This document shows positions 35,349 to 43,645 of a stretch of DNA of 64,000 nt, piece by piece. Origin of the DNA: Yinghuangia soli (GTDB lineage: Bacteria > Actinomycetota > Actinomycetes > Streptomycetales > Streptomycetaceae); the NCBI RefSeq assembly GCF_021502675.1, contig NZ_JAKFHA010000006.1, positions 120,456 through 184,455 on the forward strand. Reading direction: 5' to 3'. The notes under the pieces are model-generated. The model worked only from the letters and a program-made list of their open reading frames with translations. It was not told the DNA's origin and did not search any database. Position numbers and translations under genes: made by a program. The number at the start of each line of letters is the position of its first letter. Positions within the stretch are counted from its first letter, which is position 1.

Positions 35349-35465
35349 GACAGACGGAGCCCTCCCGAGGCCATCCCGCGCCCGTCCTGCCGGATTTTCG
35401 ATGGCCCGGGTACCCCGGCCGCTCCTACAGTGACCGCGGCGGGGTTCGGGGCGACGGAGGCGGTC

Positions 35466-37370
35466 ATGCGGGTGCACTATCCACGCACGGCGCATCTGCC
35501 GTGGTCGCCCGGCGCCTCGTCCGACGACGTGCGCGCCGGCGACCTGTCCGGGCTGGCAGGCCGCGAGGTCGTGGTCACCGAGAAGCTCGACGGCGAGAAC
35601 ACCACCTTGTACGCGGACGGCCTGCACGCCCGCTCGCTGGACTCCGCGCACCACCCGTCGCGGGCCTGGGTCAAAGGCCTGCAAGGCCGTGTCGGCCCGG
35701 GCATCCCGGACGGCTGGCGCGTCTGCGGGGAGAACATGTACGCGCGGCATTCGCTGGCGTACGACGACCTCGACAGCTGGTTCTACGGCTTCTCGGTCTG
35801 GGCCGGCGACCACTGCCTCGGCTGGGACCGGACCGTGGCGTTCCTGCGCCGCCTCGGGGTGCCGACGCCGCCCGTGCTGTGGCGCGGCACGTTCGACGAA
35901 CGCGCCCTGCGCGCCCTGCGCCTGGACACCGCACGCCAAGAGGGCTTCGTGGTGCGGACCGTCGACGGCTTCCCGCGCGCGGAGTTCGGCCGCCGCGTCG
36001 CCAAGTGGGTGCGGGCGCGGCACGTGCAGACCGACGCGCACTGGATGTTCGCCGAGGTCGTGGAGAACGGGCTCGGCCCGTCCGCCGCGCTTTGGGCGGT
36101 CCGCTCCGGCGCCCCTGCGGATCCCGCCGCGCTCCGCACGGCACTCGGTCTGCCCCCCGGGATCGGGCCCGAAAAAGCGGCGGAAGAAAGGGATTCGGCC
36201 GTGGCGGCCGAAGCCGCCGCCCGCCTGGACGCCCTCGGCCGCACCGGCGACGCCCGCCTCGCCGGGGTGCTCGCCGCGATGCTGCACGGTACGCGCCGCC
36301 CCTGGCTGGCGGCCCGCCTGGCCGGCCCGCTCGGCATGCCGCTCGCCCGCCGCATCGCGGACCTTGCCGGGCTGCAGGCCGCGCTGCACCGCCCGTACCC
36401 GGACGAGCAGCGCCGCAGCGGCTTGGCCCGGCTCGCGCACTCCGCCGACCTCGGCGCCCTGCACGCGGTCGCGTACGCCGCCCTCGCCGATCCGGCCGCC
36501 GCCCCGGCCGAAGTCCGGGACGCACGCGAGCAGATCGACTGGTCGATGCTCCACGCCGAGGACGCCGCGCTGCTGGGCCCGGCCCCGCTTGCCGCGCTGC
36601 GCGCCGGGCTGGGCACCGCGCTGGCCGGGCTCGATCCGGCGGTCCGCGACCGGTGCTGGGCCGAGGCCCGCGAACTGCACGCGCAGGGCCGCATCGGCGC
36701 CGGTCTGGGGCTGCAACCCGGAGCCCCCGCCGATGCGTTGGTCGAAGAAGCCGCGGCGGCGACATGGCGGTGGCGCTCGGGCGCCTTCCCCCGGCTGATC
36801 CATCTGGTCGGGCCGTCCGGCAGCGGCAAGAGCACGTTCGGCGCGGGCCTGCCCGGGGTCGACGCGTACATCTCGCTCGACGATCTGCGCGAAGCCCGCG
36901 GTTCACGCGCCGACCAGCGCGCCAACAGCGACGTCCTGCGCCAAGGCCTGGACCGGCTGGACAAGGCACTTGCCGCGGGCGGCACGGTGGTGTGGGACGC
37001 GACTTCCCTGAACCACCAGCAGCGTTCGCTCGTCCACGCGGTGGCATCCGGCCGCGATGCCCTGACCACCCACGCGGTCGTCCTGGTCGACGAGGACGAA
37101 CTCATGCGGCGCAACGCAGTACGGCCGCACCCGGTGCCCGCCGACGTGCTGACCGCCCAGATGCACCGCTACGGCCCGCCCTATCCCGGGCAGGCGCACC
37201 GCACTTGGTACATCGACGCATCCGGCGCCGTGCGGGACGCCGACGGCGCGCTCGTCCCCGCCCCGGACGCGTACGACGCCTGGGACCACTCCTGGGACCG
37301 CTCTTGGGACGGCGCCTCGGGCGATCCCCGCGGGTCCGCAGCCGCGGACCCGCCGGGCGAGGAGGGCTGA
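35466..37370 (+). CDS. RNA ligase fused to polynucleotide-kinase-type P-loop domain
   Basis: 634-aa two-enzyme fusion. Residues ~1-215: ATP-dependent RNA ligase. The nucleotidyl Lys lies in motif I, TEKLDGENTTLY (K40). Later motifs are CGENMYARHS (E89), WFYGFSVW (105-111), QEGFVVRT (E159, G160) and AKWVR (K180). Residues ~225-440 are Ala/Arg/Leu-rich helices of unknown role. Residues ~445-600: kinase domain with P-loop GPSGSGKST (449-457), YISLDDLREARG, VVWDATSLN, RRNAVR and a closing RTWYIDASG. The layout parallels ligase-kinase modules of tRNA ligases: the kinase would phosphorylate 5'-OH ends and the ligase would seal. ATG 35466 has GGAGG 5 nt upstream. Its TGA overlaps the next ATG by one base. 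Confidence 0.9.
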   Translation: MRVHYPRTAHLPWSPGASSDDVRAGDLSGLAGREVVVTEKLDGENTTLYADGLHARSLDSAHHPSRAWVKGLQGRVGPGIPDGWRVCGENMYARHSLAYDDLDSWFYGFSVWAGDHCLGWDRTVAFLRRLGVPTPPVLWRGTFDERALRALRLDTARQEGFVVRTVDGFPRAEFGRRVAKWVRARHVQTDAHWMFAEVVENGLGPSAALWAVRSGAPADPAALRTALGLPPGIGPEKAAEERDSAVAAEAAARLDALGRTGDARLAGVLAAMLHGTRRPWLAARLAGPLGMPLARRIADLAGLQAALHRPYPDEQRRSGLARLAHSADLGALHAVAYAALADPAAAPAEVRDAREQIDWSMLHAEDAALLGPAPLAALRAGLGTALAGLDPAVRDRCWAEARELHAQGRIGAGLGLQPGAPADALVEEAAAATWRWRSGAFPRLIHLVGPSGSGKSTFGAGLPGVDAYISLDDLREARGSRADQRANSDVLRQGLDRLDKALAAGGTVVWDATSLNHQQRSLVHAVASGRDALTTHAVVLVDEDELMRRNAVRPHPVPADVLTAQMHRYGPPYPGQAHRTWYIDASGAVRDADGALVPAPDAYDAWDHSWDRSWDGASGDPRGSAAADPPGEEG

Positions 37371-40279
37371 TGCACACCAGCGAGGAGATCTACCACCGGG
37401 TCCGCTGGGATCCGCGTTTCGACCCGGCCCGCTTCGTGCTCGGCGTCAACCGCCGCAACGCGCCGCCGAAGCGCATCCCACTGCCCGCGTTCGTGCCCGG
37501 CGGCGACATCCCGTGGCACCGCATCATGTTCATCGAGGCGGACGGCGAGGTGGTGTGGGACCGCGCCACCGGCCTGGACACCGTGGACACATCCAAGGCC
37601 GGGCGGGTGCAGGACCCGCGCCGGCTGCGCGCACCGTTCTTCACGGCCCGCACCCCCTTCGTCTGGGACGCGGCGGCCGGCTGGTGCCCCGCGCCCGCCA
37701 CCGGGACGACGGGCACGCCGGCTGCCGCGAACGGCACACCCGCATCCGTACGCGTCCTCACCTGGAACACCCTCTGGGACCGCTACGACCGCGACCTCAT
37801 CGAGACCGACCGCCGGCGCCCGCTCCTGGCCGCGGCGCTCGAACAGGCCGATGCCGACGTCATCGCGCTGCAGGAGGTCGAGCCCGCGCTGCTCGCGCTG
37901 CTTGCCGCCGAGCCCTGGGTGCGCCGCGGCTACACGCTCGGCGCCGACCCGGCCTCCCGCGAAATCGACCGCACCGGGCTGCTGTTCCTCAGCCGCCTCC
38001 CGGTCCGCGAGGCCGGTCAGCACATGCTCGGCCCCTACAAGGCGCTGTCCGCGATCACCGTGGCGACGCCGGCCGGCCCCCTCGTCGTCGCGGCGACCCA
38101 CCTGACCAGCGACCACTCGCAGGGCGGCGCGTCCCGCCGGAGCGCCGAACTGGCGCGGATCGCCGAGGGATTGGCCGATGTCGACGGCGATGCCGTGCTG
38201 GTCGGCGACTTCAACGACGGGCGCTCGGGCGCCGACGGCCCGGCCGGTGTGCTCGGGCTGCGCGATGCCTGGACCGAGGTGCTGGGCCCCGGGGACGAGA
38301 CCGCCACGTTCGATCCGGTGGCCAATCCGCTCGCCGCGGTCTCCTCGCTGTCCGGCCGCGCCTCGCGGCTCGACCGCGTGCTGCTGCGCGCCGACGGGCC
38401 TGGCAGCGCACTCGGGCTGCGGCCCACTGCGGCCGTGCTGCTCGGCGACCGACCCGCGGACGACGGGCTGTTCGCCTCCGACCACTACGGCGTGCAGGTC
38501 GACTTGGCCGTCGGCGCAGCCGAGGCCTCGGGCACGGCCGAGAGCATCCTCAACTCCGCCCCGACCGCACGCACCGCCGTGGCCTGGATCCCCCCGGAGA
38601 CCGCGTGGCCGGCCCTGCAGGAGGTCCGCACCGCGCACGACCCGCAGATCCACCGCTGGCCGCCGCACGTGAACCTGCTCTTCGGCTTCGTCCCCGAGTC
38701 CGACTTCACCGAGGCCGCCGCCCTTCTGGCCGAAGTTGCCGCCGATACAGCCCCGTTCGAGGCAGCACTCGACGGCGTGCACACGTTCGGGCACCGCGAC
38801 GACGCGACGGTGTGGCTCGCCCCGGCCGCCGACGGCGACGAAGCATGGCAGCAGCTGCGGGCCGCGCTGGTACGCCGCTTCCCGCGCTGCCAGGGCCGCG
38901 CCGAAGGCTTCACCCCGCATCTGACGCTGGGGCGCGCCAAGGACCCGCAGCGCGTGGCCGCGGACGCCCAGGCCCTGCTGTCCGCCCGGCGCCTGCCGCG
39001 CACTGTGCCGGTCGGCGAGTTCGTCCTGCTCTCCCGCCGCGGCGACGAACCCATGTATCCGCGCGCGGTGTTCACCCTCGGCACGGGCGACGCCCGGTGG
39101 CTTCCCGAGCCCGGGCCCGCATACCCGTCGGCAGCCGAAGCATCGCCGCGCGACGAGCAGGAACGCGCTGCCGACGTCGTGCAGCGGATCGCCGCCGCGC
39201 TGCCCGAGGCCGACGTCCGGATCGCCGGATCGCGCCGTATGGGCGGCGAACTCGCCGGTGCCGACCTCGACTTGGTCGCCGCGCTGCCGGGCGCCCCGGA
39301 TCCCGAAGCCCTTGCCGCCCGCATCGCGGCCGCGCTGCCGGATGCCACCGCGCTGCGACAGGTCGCCGGGGCCCGCGTGCCGGGGCTGCGCCTGACCGCG
39401 GGAGGCCTCGGCGTCGACCTGGTCCTCGTCCCCTGCGGAACGGTGCCGGTCGCCGAGGCCGCCGCCCGTCTTGCCGCGTCGGACGAAGCAGCGGCGCTCG
39501 CGCTGAGCGCGGTCACCGACGCCGACGCGGTCCGGGCCGCGGTGCACGCCGACCCGCAGGCCTTCGCGCGGCTCGCGCGCACCGTCAAGGCCTGGGCCCG
39601 GGCCCGCGGACTGGACGCCGCGCCGTTCGGCGGACTGCCCGGGCTGGCCTGGAGCGTCCTCGCGGCCCGCGTCGTCCGGGACACCGCGGGCCTGGACGAC
39701 GAGGCCCGGCTCGCCGAGTTCTTCGCCACCTGGGCGGCGTGGGACTGGCGTACACCGGTCGCCCTGGAGTCGGCGGCGACCGCCGCGACCGTGCCCGCCG
39801 CCCCGGTCACCGTCCTCACACCCACGGCCCCGATCCGGAACTGCGCCGAACAAGTCGGCCCCGGCGGACGCGACCTGCTCGGCCACGAGCTCTACCGGGC
39901 CTGGGAGATCCTCGACTCGGGTGCGGACCCCGCGGCCTTGTTCGCGGCACCGGACCTGCACCGCCGCCACGCTGCCTGGGCCGTGGTGGACATCCGTTCC
40001 GCCGGACCCGAGGAGTTCCGGCAGGCGCTCGGCCGGGTCCGCGGACGCATGCGGGCGCTGCTGACCACACTCGCGGAAGCCGGGGTCCCGGACGCCCACG
40101 CATGGCCGCACCCCTTCGACCGGACCGCCTCGGGCGCCTCGTACGCGGTCGGCCTCGGCCGCACGCCGCCGACCGCCGACGCCCTCGCGGCCCTGTCCGG
40201 CCCTTGGGCCAAGGGTCTGCCGGGGGTCGCGGTCCGGCATGCCGGGGGCGGCGAAGTCCCGACGCTGCGCCGCGCCTGA
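37370..40279 (+). CDS. Multidomain RNA-end-processing protein (MJ1316–EEP–2H–nucleotidyltransferase)
   Basis: 969-aa protein with four recognisable domains. Residues ~1-80: MJ1316 (former DUF504) RNA cyclic-end recognition domain, with IRWDPR-like VRWDPRFDPARFVLG and DIPWHRIMFIE (H50), VVWDR. Residues ~126-385: endonuclease/exonuclease/phosphatase fold with N133 (TWNTLW), E169 (LQEVE), H244 (ATHLTSDHS), D280/N282 (GDFND) and D371-H372 (SDHYG). Residues ~400-575: 2H phosphoesterase, HVNLLFGF (H433) and HLTLGRA (H517). Residues ~595-860: pol-beta-type nucleotidyltransferase, GSRRMGGELAGADLDL with D632, D634 and D683 (GVDLVLV), then a poly(A)-polymerase-like helical part (KAWARARGL). The remaining ~100 residues resemble no family I can name. 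Translation is coupled to the ligase-kinase gene (TGATG). Probable role: recognise and remodel broken RNA 3' ends. Confidence 0.9.
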   Translation: MHTSEEIYHRVRWDPRFDPARFVLGVNRRNAPPKRIPLPAFVPGGDIPWHRIMFIEADGEVVWDRATGLDTVDTSKAGRVQDPRRLRAPFFTARTPFVWDAAAGWCPAPATGTTGTPAAANGTPASVRVLTWNTLWDRYDRDLIETDRRRPLLAAALEQADADVIALQEVEPALLALLAAEPWVRRGYTLGADPASREIDRTGLLFLSRLPVREAGQHMLGPYKALSAITVATPAGPLVVAATHLTSDHSQGGASRRSAELARIAEGLADVDGDAVLVGDFNDGRSGADGPAGVLGLRDAWTEVLGPGDETATFDPVANPLAAVSSLSGRASRLDRVLLRADGPGSALGLRPTAAVLLGDRPADDGLFASDHYGVQVDLAVGAAEASGTAESILNSAPTARTAVAWIPPETAWPALQEVRTAHDPQIHRWPPHVNLLFGFVPESDFTEAAALLAEVAADTAPFEAALDGVHTFGHRDDATVWLAPAADGDEAWQQLRAALVRRFPRCQGRAEGFTPHLTLGRAKDPQRVAADAQALLSARRLPRTVPVGEFVLLSRRGDEPMYPRAVFTLGTGDARWLPEPGPAYPSAAEASPRDEQERAADVVQRIAAALPEADVRIAGSRRMGGELAGADLDLVAALPGAPDPEALAARIAAALPDATALRQVAGARVPGLRLTAGGLGVDLVLVPCGTVPVAEAAARLAASDEAAALALSAVTDADAVRAAVHADPQAFARLARTVKAWARARGLDAAPFGGLPGLAWSVLAARVVRDTAGLDDEARLAEFFATWAAWDWRTPVALESAATAATVPAAPVTVLTPTAPIRNCAEQVGPGGRDLLGHELYRAWEILDSGADPAALFAAPDLHRRHAAWAVVDIRSAGPEEFRQALGRVRGRMRALLTTLAEAGVPDAHAWPHPFDRTASGASYAVGLGRTPPTADALAALSGPWAKGLPGVAVRHAGGGEVPTLRRA

Positions 40280-40444
40280 CCCGGCGGCGGCCCCGGCTGC
40301 CCCCGCCACTTGCCCGGCGCCTTGCCCAGGCGCTCACCCGAACGGACGTCGGACTCGTTGAACCCCCGCGTCGTTCTCGTACGTGTGGATGGCATGCGTG
40401 CCCGGAGGTCGCGGCGCGCCCCTTCGAGTTCACCAGGGGTAACG

Positions 40445-40942
40445 ATGGACACGGACATCACGGGTGTAGGCCGGCGGAGAGTCCTGGCCGTCTCGGCGGC
40501 TGCGGTCGGCGGCGCCGCGCTGGTCGCCTGCGGCAGCGACGACAAGGAGACGCCCCCGGCCGGGACCCCGGACGCGACCGGCGGCGGGAGCAGCCAGCCG
40601 TCCGGCAGCGGCAGCACGAGCGGGTCCACCGGGGCGGGCTCCGGCGCGCCGGCCGGCAAGGCGCTCGCCAAGACCACCGACATCCCGGTCGGCGGCGGCA
40701 AGATCATCGAAGCCGAGAAGGTCGTCGTCACGCAGCCGACCGCGGGCACCTTCAAGGCGTTCAGCGCGACCTGCACCCACCAGGGCTGCACGGTGGCGAC
40801 CGTCTCCAACGGCACCATCAACTGCGCCTGCCACGGCAGCAAGTTCTCCGCGGCCGACGGCTCGGTGAAGAACGGCCCGGCCACCAAGCCCCTGGCCGAG
40901 AAGCAGATCACCACGAGCGGGGACCAGATCTCCCTGGCCTGA
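40445..40942 (+). CDS. Rieske [2Fe-2S] lipoprotein
   Basis: 165-aa exported iron-sulfur protein. An N-terminal twin-arginine-like RRRVLAVSAAAVGG and lipobox LVAC (Cys ~30) indicate a lipoprotein. A Gly/Ser/Pro-rich linker (~35-72) leads to a Rieske domain with CTHQGC and CACHGSKF cluster ligands. Small stand-alone Rieske lipoproteins are common in Streptomyces, and the electron partner is usually unknown; it is not QcrA, which is larger with three TM helices. ATG 40445 has AGGGG 5 nt upstream. It starts 165 bp after the RNA-repair gene, so cotranscription is uncertain. Confidence 0.92.
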   Translation: MDTDITGVGRRRVLAVSAAAVGGAALVACGSDDKETPPAGTPDATGGGSSQPSGSGSTSGSTGAGSGAPAGKALAKTTDIPVGGGKIIEAEKVVVTQPTAGTFKAFSATCTHQGCTVATVSNGTINCACHGSKFSAADGSVKNGPATKPLAEKQITTSGDQISLA

Positions 40943-41010
40943 CCAGGGCCGGCCGGCGCGAGGCCGGGCCCGCCAGGCCCGGGCCCACCAGGCCGGGCGC
41001 CGCGGGCGGA

Positions 41011-41775
41011 TCAGGCCCGCGTGGTGCTGGTCGCCGTCATGGCGATGATCGAGTTGAGCGGGGTGCCGTTCATCCACAGCCCGAGCAGATCGCGGTCCAC
41101 CGGGACGATGCGCTGCCCGTGCGCGAGGTCGCGCGCGGGCCCGGTGAACCGGCAACTCGCCACGAAGACCGCCACTTCCGCGTTGTGCACCGGACGTGCA
41201 GTGCCGACGAAGCGCTGCATGTCCGGGCTGCCCACGCTGCGGTCCGGGGCGTACCGCTTGCACTGGATGACCATCGACCGGCCGTTGGGGAGGCGGCCGG
41301 TCACATCCGCACCGAGGTCGCCGGCACCGCCGCCGACCTGCACCTGGGTGCAGCCGTCCCGGCGGCACAGGTCCGCGACGTGGTGCTCGAACGCGGTGCC
41401 GTCCATGGCGTCGACCGCCGCCAGTGACCGGGTGATCCGGCGCTGCGCGGCGGCCCTGCTGCGGGACCGCGCACCGAAGCCGTGCCGGATGCCGGCCACG
41501 AGCCAGCGCACCCCGAGCACGAGCGCGACCAGGAGCGCGGCACCCGCCACGATGCCGGCCAGCACCTGCCATTCGCGCAGATAGCCGGCGATGCCTGCGG
41601 CTATGCAGAACGCCAGCGTGGCCGCGGCGTAGAACCGGGTGAGGAGCCGCCGCCCGGTCGAGGGACGGGAGTTGCGGGGACTGCGGGCCGGACGGCGCCG
41701 CTGCCGCGGCACGCGCGACCGCGAAGTCCGGGTCGTCCTGCCCCCACCGCGCGCCGGCCGTCGCACCTGGCTCAC
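41011..41775 (-). CDS. Membrane-anchored Mrr-like (PD-(D/E)xK) nuclease domain protein
   Basis: 254-aa protein. A very basic N-terminus (~45 residues, Arg/Pro/Ser) precedes two membrane helices (~48-64 and ~69-94) and a cytoplasmic restriction-endonuclease-like domain (~125-215). The domain contains FEHHVADLCRRDGCTQV, the catalytic Asp in GDLGADVTG, and the QxK motif VIQCKRYAPD; the active-site residues look intact. Mrr-type domains cut modified or foreign DNA; membrane-tethered versions are frequent in actinomycetes and of unknown target. Start GTG 41775. Convergent with the Rieske gene; the gap is full of short GGCCGGGC repeats that may act as terminator. Confidence 0.85.
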   Translation of the reverse strand: MSQVRRPARGGGRTTRTSRSRVPRQRRRPARSPRNSRPSTGRRLLTRFYAAATLAFCIAAGIAGYLREWQVLAGIVAGAALLVALVLGVRWLVAGIRHGFGARSRSRAAAQRRITRSLAAVDAMDGTAFEHHVADLCRRDGCTQVQVGGGAGDLGADVTGRLPNGRSMVIQCKRYAPDRSVGSPDMQRFVGTARPVHNAEVAVFVASCRFTGPARDLAHGQRIVPVDRDLLGLWMNGTPLNSIIAMTATSTTRA

Positions 41776-41894
41776 CGCTGCCGCTCCCCCGCACTAGTCC
41801 GCGTCCCCGGCCCTGGTGAAGGCCCGTTCCCGACGCTATCGCGCCCATGCAGTGAAGGTCTGCGGCACACGCCACGAGAGGCGCGCAGGTACCG

Positions 41895-41925
41895 GGTTGC
41901 AAACCATGCCCCACTACCCCGTATT
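41895..41925 (+). promoter_or_regulatory. Probable tRNA-Val promoter
   Basis: TTGCAA (-35, 41895-41900) and TATTCT (-10, 41920-41925) with a 19-bp spacer, ending 15 nt before the tRNA. Spacing is at the long limit. Confidence 0.45.
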
Positions 41926-41940
41926 CTTGATCCCGATTCC

Positions 41941-42012
41941 GGGCGATTAGCTCAGCGGGAGAGCACTTCGTTCACACCGAAGGGGTCACTGGTTCGATCC
42001 CAGTATCGCCCA
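41941..42012 (+). tRNA. tRNA-Val (anticodon CAC)
   Basis: Cloverleaf with acceptor GGGCGAT/ATCGCCC, D arm GCTCAGCGGGAGAGC, anticodon stem CTTCG/CGAAG with loop TTCACAC (anticodon CAC, reads GTG), and T arm CTGGTTCGATCCCAG. Discriminator A, followed by CC in the DNA. 72 nt. Confidence 0.97.
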
Positions 42013-42023
42013 CCGAAATCGAG

Positions 42024-42073
42024 AGCGACCCATGTCCGCGGAGAGCGCGGACCGGGTCGCTTTCGGTCTTTTC
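42024..42073 (+). terminator. Terminator of tRNA-Val
   Basis: Stem AGCGACCC / GGGTCGCT continued by GTCCGCG / CGCGGAC, then TTCGGTCTTTT. It begins 12 nt after the tRNA. Confidence 0.88.
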
Positions 42074-42238
42074 CGCGGCTTCGCCGCGCGCGGGGGCTCC
42101 GCCACCCGCACCCCCGACACCCCTCGCGACGCTGTCGGCACACTGTGCAGACCACGTCGCTCTGCCGTTTCCCGGCTCCCCCTCAGATCCTTGTCCGAGT
42201 CTGGTATCCGGGCCCGATCCGTGGTTCGGTACGGCCTC

Positions 42239-43435
42239 ATGGACGCCACCGCACCCAGCCGCCCCACGCTCGACCTGCTCGACGGCGACTTCTACGCCCG
42301 CGACCCGTACCCCGTCTTCGCGTGGTTCCGGGACCACGAGCCGGTGGCCTGGGACGAGGTCAACGAGCTCTGGGGGATCTTCCGCTACGCGGACCTCAAG
42401 GACGTCGAGGCGCGCAGCGAGCACTTCGTGAACTCGGACCGCAACAAGGGCGGTTACCGGCCGAACATCCCCGCCGACCCGGCGATCATCGGGCTCGACA
42501 ACCCGCTGCACAACCAGCGCCGCAAGCTGGTCAGCAAGTGGTTCACACCGCGCGGGGTGCGCGAGTGGGAGAGCCACGTGCGCACGGTGGTGGTCGAACT
42601 GCTGGACGAGGCGGTCGCCAAGGGCACCGTCGAGGTGGTCGCGGACCTCGCGTCCGTGCTGCCCGCCAAGATGATCGGCCGGCTGCTCGGCTTCCCGGAC
42701 GAGCAGTGGCCGCTGCTGCGCGACTGGTCGGAGCGCACCATCGCGCTGGGCGGCGGTCCGCGCTACTTCACCGACGACGGCAAGGCCGCGGCAGGCGAGT
42801 TCGCGACCTCCGCGCTGGCGCTGTTCGAGGAGAAGAAGCGCTGCCCGGCGGACGATGTCATGAGCACCTGGACCAAGGCGTCCATCGACGGCGTGCCGAT
42901 CGGCCCCGCCGAGGTGTTCAGCGACTGCCTGCTGCTGCTCGACGGCGGTGCGGAGACCACGCGCACGGTCATCGCCCGCACGTTCCTCAACCTGATCGAG
43001 CACCCCGACCAGTGGGACCTGCTCGAGAACGGCGCCGATCTGGCGGTCGCCACCGAGGAGTTCATCCGGTACGTCACGCCCATCCACAACATGTGCCGGG
43101 TCGCGGTCGGCGACCAGCAGGTGGGCGGCACCACGATCCCGGACGGGCACCAGGTCGTCCTGATGTACGGCTCGGCGAACCGCGACCCGCGCGTCTTCAC
43201 CGACCCGGAGCGCTTCGACGTCACCCGGACGCCGAACGACCACATCACGTTCGGCTTCGGCACGCACTTCTGCCTGGGCGCGCCGCTGGCCCGGCTGGAG
43301 ATCCGGATCTTCTTCGAGGAACTGCTGCGCCGGGTCCGGGGCATCCGGCTCGCGCCCGGCACCGAGGTGGTCGACATGCCGAACGCCTTCGTGCACGGCA
43401 TCAAGTCGGCCTACATCGAGCTCGTACCGCGCTGA
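42239..43435 (+). CDS. Cytochrome P450 (class I bacterial)
   Basis: 398-aa haem monooxygenase. Seen: I-helix GGAETTRT, K-helix ExxR (EEFIRYVTP), and the haem loop FGFGTHFCLGAPLAR with ligand Cys 345. The sequence style (LHNQRRKLVSKWFTPRGVREWE; NRDPRVFTDPERFDVTR) fits CYP families acting on steroids, terpenes or fatty acids, and the acyl-CoA degradation genes ~10 kb away make a catabolic role plausible, but the substrate is inference. No ferredoxin gene is adjacent. ATG 42239 is the first Met that starts the P450 fold properly; the RBS is weak. Divergent elements upstream belong to tRNA-Val. Confidence 0.9.
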   Translation: MDATAPSRPTLDLLDGDFYARDPYPVFAWFRDHEPVAWDEVNELWGIFRYADLKDVEARSEHFVNSDRNKGGYRPNIPADPAIIGLDNPLHNQRRKLVSKWFTPRGVREWESHVRTVVVELLDEAVAKGTVEVVADLASVLPAKMIGRLLGFPDEQWPLLRDWSERTIALGGGPRYFTDDGKAAAGEFATSALALFEEKKRCPADDVMSTWTKASIDGVPIGPAEVFSDCLLLLDGGAETTRTVIARTFLNLIEHPDQWDLLENGADLAVATEEFIRYVTPIHNMCRVAVGDQQVGGTTIPDGHQVVLMYGSANRDPRVFTDPERFDVTRTPNDHITFGFGTHFCLGAPLARLEIRIFFEELLRRVRGIRLAPGTEVVDMPNAFVHGIKSAYIELVPR

Positions 43436-43460
43436 TCCGCGCCGAAAGGCAAGGGGCCCA

Positions 43461-43502
43461 GGGGCGATCCGCGACGGCACCTGAAGCACGCCGCGGATCC
43501 CC
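43461..43502. terminator. Hairpin after the P450 gene
   Basis: Arms GGGGcGATCCGCG and CGCGGATCCCC flank an 18-nt loop, 26 nt after the P450 stop. Confidence 0.6.
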
Positions 43503-43593
43503 TGAGGGGTGGGACTTGCTGCTCCCACGCCCAAGGATCACCAGAGCTCGTGTCCTGGCCGTTATCTCAACGTGAACGATCTGTTACACCAAC

Positions 43594-43625
43594 CGGAGTG
43601 CGGCCTTCCGAGCGGCCGCACTCCG
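43594..43625. terminator. Hairpin between P450 and VOC genes
   Basis: Perfect 12-bp arms CGGAGTGCGGCC / GGCCGCACTCCG, 8-nt loop, 20 nt beyond the VOC stop on the minus strand. No T-tract. Confidence 0.65.
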
Positions 43626-43645
43626 AGGCGTTCGGCGCCTGTATG

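Noticed and set aside
35244..35465. PHO box for phoX
   Set aside because: No GTTCACC-type direct repeats could be found in the divergent region.
41482..43575. Open frame of 697 codons through tRNA-Val and the P450 gene
   Set aside because: Crosses a tRNA and a terminator, no RBS, composition typical of an out-of-frame reading of the P450.
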